Positions 6,793 through 12,536 of a stretch of 12,536 nt of DNA are shown one piece after another (the first letter of the stretch is position 1; every line of letters starts with the position of its first letter). The translations under genes and the position numbers were made by a program. The notes below the pieces were generated by a model that made no database searches, was not told where the DNA came from, and saw nothing but the letters and a program-made list of their open reading frames with translations. This DNA comes from Dehalococcoidia bacterium (GTDB lineage: Bacteria > Chloroflexota > Dehalococcoidia > JACVQG01): assembly GCA_015661045.1 (NCBI GenBank), contig JACVQG010000029.1:1-12536 (forward strand), in the 5' to 3' direction.

Positions 6793-7058
6793 AATGTGTA
6801 ATCTGTAAAAGCCCTGATGTTGAAAAGAAACTAGTGGAAGAAGAAATCCGTTCGGGACCGGATATTGTTATTCTTCCAATTGAGGTAATGGTCTGTCTGA
6901 ATTGTGGCGAGAGATACTATGACCGCCGGGCGATGAAATTCTTGGAGGATACAAAACACAAGATAGCCAACAAAGAAGTGAATCTTTCCCCTATAGGGAA
7001 GGTATTCAGGCCAACTAACGTTGTGAAGCGTCGAAAATTATCACGCACAGCATCCTGA
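6789..7058 (+). CDS. YgiT-type zinc-finger antitoxin of the DUF4258 pair
   Basis: This 89-aa protein has the zinc-finger pairs C3-C6 (CVIC) and C36-C39 (CLNC), the second followed by GERYYDRRAMKFLE, a form usual for YgiT-type antitoxins. The C-terminal 20 residues are basic (KRRKL) and could touch nucleic acid. It overlaps the DUF4258 gene by 4 bases, the normal order toxin then antitoxin for this pair. It is not a close copy of the zinc-finger protein at 4748-4984: the cysteine spacing is similar but it lacks the EVPVYDLA end. The two seem independently acquired rather than a recent duplication. Confidence 0.82.
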   Translation: MKCVICKSPDVEKKLVEEEIRSGPDIVILPIEVMVCLNCGERYYDRRAMKFLEDTKHKIANKEVNLSPIGKVFRPTNVVKRRKLSRTAS

Positions 7059-7092
7059 CGTCAGATGGTCAAATCAAAAATGGAGGGATAAA

Positions 7093-7611
7093 ATGACACC
7101 CAAAGCATCCTCCAAAACAGACCCTCAAATCGTGGAAATGCCGTCGCAGAAGATGGCAGTAGTGCGGGGCAACGGCGCACCCGGTAAGGTATTCCCTGAA
7201 GTAATGCCGGCGCTTTACGGCTCGGTATATACGCTAAAATTCAGTCTTAAAAAAGATGGGAAGCCTACCTTTAAGGTCACCGGCCTGCGCGCCCGTTATC
7301 CCGATGCCATTACCAAGCCAAAAGACCAGTGGACTCATATTATTGGTTTGCCTGTGCCCGATGATACTACTATCTTACCCATAAAGGTTCCCAATGTGGA
7401 AGTTAAGCTGGAGACCTGGGAATACGGCACGGTAGCTCAGATACTCCACCTTGGCACCTACGACCAGGAGACTCCCACCATCGAACGCTTGCTCAAATTT
7501 ATTGAAGAGAACGGCTATGTAATTACAGGGATGCATGAGGAGGAATACCTCACGCGCCCCGATGCAAAGGTGGTTAAAACAATTATCAGGTATCCGGTAA
7601 AGAAAAAATAA
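7093..7611 (+). CDS. GyrI-like small-molecule-binding domain protein
   Basis: This 172-aa soluble protein resembles stand-alone GyrI-like (SOUL/MerR effector-binding superfamily) proteins. The beginning is PQIVEMPSQKMAVVRGNG (11-28), then LYGSVYTLKF (41-50), a tryptophan-rich middle, and a second repeat with AQILHLGTYDQETPTIERL (115-133), ENGYVITGMHEEEYLT (139-154) and TIIRYPV (163-169). This fold usually binds hydrophobic small molecules; the ligand here is unknown. It lacks a helix-turn-helix, so it is not a complete MerR/AraC regulator. ATG 7093 follows GGAGGG (7082-7087) at a good distance. Codon use and G+C resemble the leu genes more than the RelA/SpoT gene. Its place just before leuD is not explained by leucine synthesis. 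Confidence 0.78.
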   Translation: MTPKASSKTDPQIVEMPSQKMAVVRGNGAPGKVFPEVMPALYGSVYTLKFSLKKDGKPTFKVTGLRARYPDAITKPKDQWTHIIGLPVPDDTTILPIKVPNVEVKLETWEYGTVAQILHLGTYDQETPTIERLLKFIEENGYVITGMHEEEYLTRPDAKVVKTIIRYPVKKK

Positions 7612-7842
7612 GAAGGAATTCTCCCGAAAATAGCCATTTTGCAATCTCATCTCCCTCGAGGGGAGAGGACTAAGGTGAGGGTGAATGGTGCTGAGATATT
7701 AAAGTGCCCCCTCTCTCTAATCTCTCCCCCGATGGGGCGAGAGGTTTTTTGCGCTATTTTCATCCTTCGTGGTCCCGACTTATCGGGGTGGGGGATTTAA
7801 CCCCATAGCATAGCCTTCAGGAAAATATAGAAAGGTAACTTA
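7612..7842. repeat. Repeat-bearing intergenic spacer before leuD
   Basis: No gene is seen in these 231 bp. Two long arms, 7651-7682 and 7707-7744, are imperfect inverted copies of each other (shared GGGGAGAG and GAGGG blocks), making a MITE-like or REP-like unit. The first arm contains the palindrome CCCTCGAGGG (7653-7662). Two further small hairpins follow: CCCGA/TCGGG (7774-7787) and GGGG/CCCC (7791-7804). The first of these shares CCCGACTT with the inverted repeat near the window start (32-40). AAAGGTAAC just before 7843 serves as the leuD ribosome site. Confidence 0.6.
7722..7750 (+). terminator. Terminator-like hairpin with T-run between the GyrI-like gene and leuD
   Basis: CTCTC-CCCC (7722-7730) pairs with GGGG-GAGAG (7734-7743, one bulged C at 7738) around a GAT loop. 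One G and then six T (7745-7750) follow. This has the form of a rho-independent terminator on the + strand. It is also one arm of the inverted-repeat element, so it may be incidental. If active, leuD, leuB and cimA would need a promoter downstream of it or read-through. Confidence 0.5.
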
Positions 7843-8349
7843 ATGAGTATAAAAGGCAAAGTCCATAAATATGGCGCTAATGTAGATACCGACGCTATCA
7901 TCCCTGCCCGTTATCTCAATGTCTCTGATCCGGCTTTGTTAGCCAAACATTGCATGGAAGATATTGATAAGGATTTTGTCACAAGGGTAAGGGCAGGGGA
8001 TATAATAGTAGCCACCAGTAACTTCGGCAGTGGCTCATCGCGGGAACATGCCCCTGTGGCTATCAAGGCCGTGGGAGTCTCCTGTGTTATCGCCGAAAGT
8101 TACGCTCGCATATTCTATCGCAATGCCATTAACATCGGACTGCCCATCCTTGAATGTCCGGAGGCCGTTAAAGGCAGTCAGTCCGGAGATACCCTGGAGG
8201 TTGAACTGGAAACAGGAAAAATCAAAAATATCAGCCGGGGAAAGACCTATCAAGCGCAACCCTTCCCTGCTTTTATGATGGAGCTTATATCCGCAGGCGG
8301 GCTGGTTGCCTATACTAAACGACGATTGGAGGCTAAAGGTGCGTTTTAA
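7843..8349 (+). CDS. leuD: 3-isopropylmalate dehydratase small subunit
   Basis: This 168-aa swivel-domain subunit partners LeuC. It has [13 protein letters not shown] (13-25), the substrate-binding loop GSGSSREHA (62-70) and [14 protein letters not shown]. The length is normal for the small LeuD class that pairs with 417-aa LeuC. The ribosome site AAAGGTAAC precedes ATG 7843. The leuB start lies inside its last codons, so LeuD and LeuB are probably translationally coupled. This is the only junction of the operon without an inserted gene. Confidence 0.97.
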   Translation: MSIKGKVHKYGANVDTDAIIPARYLNVSDPALLAKHCMEDIDKDFVTRVRAGDIIVATSNFGSGSSREHAPVAIKAVGVSCVIAESYARIFYRNAINIGLPILECPEAVKGSQSGDTLEVELETGKIKNISRGKTYQAQPFPAFMMELISAGGLVAYTKRRLEAKGAF

Positions 8350-9427
8350 TATTGCTGCTCTCCCTGGAGATGGAGTAGGGCCTGAGGTACTGGTCGAAGC
8401 CGTACGTGTACTGGGTGTTGTGGGAAAAAAGTTCGGCCATGAATTCAAATGGCAGTACGCCGATGTAGGTGGGATAGCCATTGATAATCATGGCTCCGCT
8501 CTCCCCACTAAGACCCTTACTATTTGCCAGAAATCGGATGCTGTAATGCTGGCGGCTGTGGGCGGTCCCAAATGGGATGACCCAAAGGCAAAAGTAAGGC
8601 CGGAGGACGGTCTGCTGGCGCTGCGCAAAGGACTGGGCCTATTCGCCAATCTAAGACCGGTAAAGGTCTTTCCCTTGCTGGCTAACTCCACCACACTTAA
8701 ACCGGAGGTAGTGCAGGGCGTTGACCTGGTTGTAGTCCGGGAACTAACCGGTGGTCTATATTTTGGCAAGCCGAAAAAACAGTGGCAGACCAGCCGGGGG
8801 AGGCGTGCCGTAGATTCCATGGCCTATTCAGAACACGAGATAAAACGTATCGTGCGGGTTGGTTTTGAACTAGCCCGCTCTCGACGCAAGAAACTGGCAT
8901 CGGTAGATAAGGCTAACGTGCTGGAATCCTCACGCCTGTGGAGACAGATTGTTATAGAGATGGCGCCCAAATACCCGGATGTAGAGTTGTGGCATGTCCT
9001 CGTGGATTCCTGCGCTATGCGATTAATTCAGAATCCCAGGGAGTTTGATGTAATTGTAACCGAAAATACATTCGGCGATATCCTTACCGACGAGGCATCT
9101 ATGCTGGCCGGCTCTATGGGGATGCTTCCATCGGCCAGCCTGGCGGGTGTGCCCCAGGCAGGAAAAAGAATTTTCGGGCTGTATGAACCTATTCATGGCT
9201 CAGCGCCCAAATACACCGGGTTGGACAAAGTCAACCCTATCGCTACTATCCTCAGCGCCGCCATGATGCTAAGGTATTCTTTAGCGCTGGAGACTGAGGC
9301 TTTAGCAATCGAGAAGGCTGTTCTGAAAGTCCTGGAGGACGGCTACCGCACCTATGATATAATGGAAACTGGAAAAACCCTGATGGGAACAAAAGGGATG
9401 GGTGAAAAGGTGGCGGAGAGGATATAG
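8339..9427 (+). CDS. leuB: 3-isopropylmalate dehydrogenase
   Basis: This NAD-dependent oxidative decarboxylase acts on 3-isopropylmalate and can act on 3-methylmalate in the citramalate route. It has 362 residues from GTG 8339. That start follows GGAGG (8328-8332) by 6 bases and gives the expected [17 protein letters not shown]; the in-frame ATG at 8306 would add 11 unrelated residues inside leuD. Motifs seen are GDGVGPEV (10-17), the substrate loop [27 protein letters not shown], the lysine segment [13 protein letters not shown], the acidic metal site [16 protein letters not shown] and the NAD-binding [15 protein letters not shown]. All catalytic features are present. It overlaps leuD by 11 bases and ends 5 bases before the antitoxin-like gene. 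Confidence 0.97.
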   Translation: MRFNIAALPGDGVGPEVLVEAVRVLGVVGKKFGHEFKWQYADVGGIAIDNHGSALPTKTLTICQKSDAVMLAAVGGPKWDDPKAKVRPEDGLLALRKGLGLFANLRPVKVFPLLANSTTLKPEVVQGVDLVVVRELTGGLYFGKPKKQWQTSRGRRAVDSMAYSEHEIKRIVRVGFELARSRRKKLASVDKANVLESSRLWRQIVIEMAPKYPDVELWHVLVDSCAMRLIQNPREFDVIVTENTFGDILTDEASMLAGSMGMLPSASLAGVPQAGKRIFGLYEPIHGSAPKYTGLDKVNPIATILSAAMMLRYSLALETEALAIEKAVLKVLEDGYRTYDIMETGKTLMGTKGMGEKVAERI

Positions 9428-9432
9428 ATAAC

Positions 9433-9660
9433 ATGGTCAGGCAGCATAACAAAGACGTAGAAATAACTATCAAGCTCACTCCACGCCAAATAAAAGAGGC
9501 ATACCGCCAGCTTATGGATAAACAAAAGGGTAAAGATTGGCTGGACGACCCGAAGATTTTCGAGATGCTGGCCAGGCGGGAAGCTAAAGTCGCACGGGAG
9601 ATAAAGCAAGGACAGTTCATATCATTAAAGGAATTGCAGTCCAAGTTAAGTAGAGATTAA
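9433..9660 (+). CDS. Small antitoxin-like protein of a RelE/ParE pair
   Basis: This 75-aa charged protein has a short beta-like start (VEITIKL) and then long amphipathic helices. It ends with AREIKQGQFISLKEL, which resembles the toxin-wrapping tail of Phd/RelB-type antitoxins. I do not recognise the exact family. The call rests on this layout and on the next gene: the TAA here shares its last base with the ATG of the RelE/ParE-like toxin (9660), and antitoxin-then-toxin is the usual order. It starts 5 bases after leuB and no clear own ribosome site is seen, so it is probably translated by coupling to leuB. Confidence 0.7.
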   Translation: MVRQHNKDVEITIKLTPRQIKEAYRQLMDKQKGKDWLDDPKIFEMLARREAKVAREIKQGQFISLKELQSKLSRD

Positions 9661-9944
9661 TGTTTGAACTTATTATCCCTAACTCTGTGGAAAAGGATAT
9701 TAAAAAGTTACCAAGCCAGGTCCAAAAACTATTAGCCGGTAAATATTTACAGCAAATTCAAAATGACCCGGAGCAAGGAAAGTTTTTGCACGGGCAATTT
9801 CGTAACTTTCGCTCATTCAGGTTGTCAGACCAAGGTGTGGAATACCGGGTTGTTTATAAAGTAGTTAAAGAATCTAATAGTGTGGTGCTTATAATGGTTG
9901 GAGCCAGAGAGAACTTCTACGACCGCCTGCGCCGCCGGACATGA
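9660..9944 (+). CDS. RelE/ParE-family toxin
   Basis: This 94-aa protein has the RelE/ParE fold pattern: an N-terminal strand (FELIIPNSVEKDIKKLP), two helices with KYLQQIQNDP, a central segment RNFRSFRLSDQGVEYRVVYKV (48-68) and the C-terminal VGARENFYDRLRRR (80-93). R63, R83 and Y87 are candidate functional residues. RelE members cut mRNA on the ribosome and ParE members inhibit gyrase; the sequence alone does not decide which. It is complete, so the module may be live. The start is coupled to the antitoxin-like gene through TAATG, and the stop is 6 bases before cimA. Confidence 0.85.
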   Translation: MFELIIPNSVEKDIKKLPSQVQKLLAGKYLQQIQNDPEQGKFLHGQFRNFRSFRLSDQGVEYRVVYKVVKESNSVVLIMVGARENFYDRLRRRT

Positions 9945-9950
9945 GTATAT

Positions 9951-11552
9951 ATGTCACAAATACAACTATATGATACTACCCTGCGCGATGGCGCTCAAAG
10001 AGAGGGCATCTCCTTCTCTGTAGAGGATAAGCTTAAGATTGTCCGGAAACTGGACAATCTGGGCGTTCACTTTATCGAGGGCGGCTGGCCCGGCGCCAAT
10101 CCTAAAGATACTGAATTTTTTATCCAGGCAAAGGGACTTAATTTACACAATTCCCGCCTGGCTGCCTTTGGCTCCACACGTCGCCCCAGAATTCCGGCTG
10201 AAAACGACACCGTACTGAAAGCTCTGCTCGGGGCTGGAGTTCCGGTGGTCACAATAGTAGGCAAATCCTGGGACTACCAGGTAACCCAGGTTCTGGAGAC
10301 CACCCTCGAAGAAAATTTAGCCATGATAATGGAATCTGTGCAGTTTCTCAAGGGACAAGGACTTACCGTATTTTTCGATGCAGAACACTTCTTTGACGGC
10401 TTTAAGGCTAATACAGAATATGCCAAAAAATGTCTGGAAGCAGCTTCTCGTTCCGGCGCTGATTGTATAATCCTCTGTGATACTAATGGCGGGACATTGC
10501 CCGGCGAGGTAACCATAGCAATTAACACTGTGAAGAACGTGGTTTCCACGCCTTTAGGCATCCATGCCCATAACGATGGCGAACTGGCAGTGGCCAATAC
10601 TCTTGCCGCTGTCCAGGCGGGGGCTACCCAGGTTCAGGGAACGGTCAATGGCTATGGGGAACGCTGCGGTAATGCCAATCTGTGTTCCATCATCCCGGCG
10701 CTGCAATTAAAATTAGGTATCAACTGCCTTAGTACGCTACAATTGGCCAAACTTACCGAGGTTGCGCGTTACGTAAGTGAGATTGGGAATTTAACGCCAG
10801 ACCCTCACCTTCCCTATGTTGGATCCAGCGCCTTTGCCCATAAAGCTGGTTATCATGTAGCTGCTATGATGAAAGCGGAGAAAAGCTATCAGCACATAGA
10901 CCCCGGACTTGTGGGAAACGTAAAACGGGTGCTGATTTCTGAGCTTTCGGGAAAAAGTAACATCCTGTATAAGGCCAAAGAACGGGGTTTAATATCGAAT
11001 TTCAATGGGAATGAAGCCCAGAAGGTACTGGACCAGATAAAGCGACTGGAGAACCAGGGTTACCAGTACGATGGCGCAGAGGCATCGTTTGAACTTCTTA
11101 TCCATCGCACCGAACCCGGGTATCGCCCACCTTTTGAATTAGTGGACTTCATGGTCATAGTGGAAAACCGGCGCCGGGCGCCTACCTCCGGAGAGGGGGA
11201 TGTCCTGGCGGAAGCCATGGTTAAAGTGAGGGTGGGCGGCGAGATAGTACACACCGCCGCAGAAGGCAATGGCCCTGTTAACGCCCTGGACTCTGCTTTG
11301 CGTCAGGCCTTGCTTCGTTTTTACCCTCTCCTTCATGAAGTGAAGCTGGTTGACTATAAAGTCCGTATCCTGGAAGGGACGGCAGGTACAGCTTCGCAGG
11401 TGCGGGTGCTGATCGAGTCCAGTAATGGTAACGTGGAATGGCGCACGGTGGGTAGCTCCAGCAATATCATCGAAGCAAGTTGGTATGCTCTCGTGGATAG
11501 TCTGGAGTATTGTCTGTGGAAGGGGGAGAGGTCTCATGAACTGTCCACCTGA
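9951..11552 (+). CDS. cimA: Citramalate synthase
   Basis: CimA condenses pyruvate and acetyl-CoA to (R)-citramalate, the threonine-independent entry to isoleucine; LeuCD and LeuB then give 2-oxobutyrate. The 533-aa length and sequence fit the CimA subfamily rather than LeuA: YDTTLRDGAQREGISFS (7-23), FIEGGWPGANPKD and FGSTRRP are diagnostic. The metal site is D13 with H205 and H207 (GIHAHNDGELA). NGYGERCGNANL and SSAFAHKAGYHV follow, and a C-terminal LeuA-dimer/allosteric domain (about 395-525) contains GNGPVNALDSAL. The gene is intact, unlike the leuA in this window. It starts 6 bases after the RelE-like toxin with no strong ribosome site, so expression may depend on coupling. Its last 17 bases overlap the next gene. 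Confidence 0.95.
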   Translation: MSQIQLYDTTLRDGAQREGISFSVEDKLKIVRKLDNLGVHFIEGGWPGANPKDTEFFIQAKGLNLHNSRLAAFGSTRRPRIPAENDTVLKALLGAGVPVVTIVGKSWDYQVTQVLETTLEENLAMIMESVQFLKGQGLTVFFDAEHFFDGFKANTEYAKKCLEAASRSGADCIILCDTNGGTLPGEVTIAINTVKNVVSTPLGIHAHNDGELAVANTLAAVQAGATQVQGTVNGYGERCGNANLCSIIPALQLKLGINCLSTLQLAKLTEVARYVSEIGNLTPDPHLPYVGSSAFAHKAGYHVAAMMKAEKSYQHIDPGLVGNVKRVLISELSGKSNILYKAKERGLISNFNGNEAQKVLDQIKRLENQGYQYDGAEASFELLIHRTEPGYRPPFELVDFMVIVENRRRAPTSGEGDVLAEAMVKVRVGGEIVHTAAEGNGPVNALDSALRQALLRFYPLLHEVKLVDYKVRILEGTAGTASQVRVLIESSNGNVEWRTVGSSSNIIEASWYALVDSLEYCLWKGERSHELST

Positions 11553-12536
11553 GCTTTATCCCAGGGTTTTAACGATTCTCAGCCGGCTGATAGAAGAGCC
11601 AAAAATATTCCAGGATGTTTCTGCCCTTTATCGTAAGTTACTCGGTCTGTTGCGTGATGAGGGTGGATACGAGAACAGTGCTTTACTGCTAATGGATGAT
11701 GACGGTTACTTAGTTGAGGAAGCAGCGCTTGGCCGTCGTTCGAACTTGGAAAGACGGAAATACCCCATGCCATACGGTTGTCTTGGCGGAGGCTTTCAGG
11801 GTGAGGATGCCTTTCTTATAAACAATGTTGAATTGGTACCCAAAGCTAAACAGGGTAGCTCGATAGGAACGGGGTCTCTACTTGTTGTATTGATGAAAAC
11901 AGCCTCCATGCCAGACCCATCCGGGAAAAATGTTGAGCCATCGGAGGTCCTCGGCGCTATTTTACTGGAAGATCAGCGTGTGGATGCTTTCAATGCTAAT
12001 GACCCTCGGCTGCTACAGGTTATAGCCCCCTTTTTCTCCATGGCCATAGAGTTTGTCAAACGTTACCAAAATATTCGGGGAATGGTACTTTATGATGAAT
12101 TAACGGGACTGCACAACCGGCGTTTTTTCAGTGAATACCTCGATACGGAATTCCAACGTGCAGCCCGAAATAAACAGTCTTTCTGCATTGTTGTTATTGA
12201 TCTGGATAGTTTAAAGCGGATAAATGATGTCTATGGGCATTTAGTAGGCGATAGTGTGCTAAAAATCGTGGCCCAGGTGCTTTCCAGTAATGTGCGTTCC
12301 TACGATATCCTGGCCCGTTATGCCGGAGATGAATTCGTTCTGGTTATGCCGGATACAGCCTTAAATGAGGCAGAACACGTTATAAACCGGTTAATGACAG
12401 CCAACGACCAGGCCAGGCTGGAGTATTTATCCCGGAATATTTTTTTGCCATCTTATAGTTATGGAATAGCCGCTTTCCCGGAAGATGGCATAACATACGA
12501 AGAGATATTTTCCAGCGCTGATAAGCGCTTATACGA
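11536..12536 (+). CDS. GAF-like/GGDEF diguanylate cyclase, partial at the window end
   Basis: The frame is open from ATG 11536 to the end (333 codons, no stop yet). Residues about 10-175 look like a GAF-type sensor: an IFQDVSALYRKLLGLL helix, ENSALLLMDDDGYLVEEAALG, and SLLVVLMKTA with GAILLEDQ. A linker helix leads to a GGDEF domain from about 180: YDELTGLHNRRFF (D187), IDLDSLKRINDVYGH with metal-ligand candidate D222 (222-236), and RYAGDEFVLVMP with A263-G264-D265-E266-F267 in place of GGDEF. The A for the first G is a common variant of active enzymes. The likely product is cyclic di-GMP. The start is inside cimA with GGGGGAGAGG (11522-11531) as ribosome site. No transmembrane segment is visible in the part present. 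Confidence 0.88.
   Translation, partial: MNCPPELYPRVLTILSRLIEEPKIFQDVSALYRKLLGLLRDEGGYENSALLLMDDDGYLVEEAALGRRSNLERRKYPMPYGCLGGGFQGEDAFLINNVELVPKAKQGSSIGTGSLLVVLMKTASMPDPSGKNVEPSEVLGAILLEDQRVDAFNANDPRLLQVIAPFFSMAIEFVKRYQNIRGMVLYDELTGLHNRRFFSEYLDTEFQRAARNKQSFCIVVIDLDSLKRINDVYGHLVGDSVLKIVAQVLSSNVRSYDILARYAGDEFVLVMPDTALNEAEHVINRLMTANDQARLEYLSRNIFLPSYSYGIAAFPEDGITYEEIFSSADKRLY

Noticed and set aside
1..12536. CRISPR array, tRNA, rRNA or prophage structural genes
   Set aside because: I found no regularly spaced direct repeats, cloverleaf-like genes or phage proteins in the window.

Overview
The window is most likely bacterial chromosome carrying a branched-chain amino acid operon in the order leuA - leuC - leuD - leuB - cimA, all on the + strand. 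The order leuACDB followed by a citramalate synthase, and the style of the proteins (417-aa LeuC, 168-aa LeuD), resemble what I remember of Chloroflexota, class Dehalococcoidia. That is a moderate-to-low confidence taxonomic inference. No rRNA, tRNA or CRISPR is visible.

Layout. Positions 1-870 hold mobile and repeat DNA: a MITE-like inverted-repeat element (83-220), then a small HUH/Y1 transposase of the IS200/RAYT kind (351-746) bordered by related REP-like hairpins. leuA (873-2337) follows with a good ribosome site, but it is broken: its 5' and 3' parts lie in different frames and about 20 conserved residues are missing at the junction. Between leuA and leuC sit a HEPN/MNT toxin-antitoxin pair (2341-3046) and what looks like a HicB antitoxin fused to a HicA remnant (3096-3461). 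leuC (3498-4751) overlaps a YgiT-type zinc-finger gene. That gene is followed after one base by a 468-aa RelA/SpoT-domain protein with a C-terminal cysteine cluster, then a DUF4258/YgiT pair and a GyrI-like protein (7093-7611). A 231-bp spacer with an inverted-repeat element and a terminator-like hairpin precedes leuD (7843-8349) and leuB (8339-9427), which overlap. An antitoxin/RelE-ParE pair (9433-9944) separates leuB from cimA (9951-11552). A GAF-like/GGDEF protein overlaps the cimA end and runs off the window.

How it works together. LeuA makes 2-isopropylmalate for leucine and CimA makes citramalate for isoleucine. LeuCD and LeuB can process the products of both. With leuA damaged, the remaining genes could still run the citramalate route to 2-oxobutyrate. 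The most striking feature is that every junction of the operon except leuD-leuB carries toxin-antitoxin-like genes, all co-directional and mostly with start/stop overlaps or very short gaps. The RelA/SpoT gene next to an unpaired YgiT-like antitoxin gene is the best candidate for an undescribed system.
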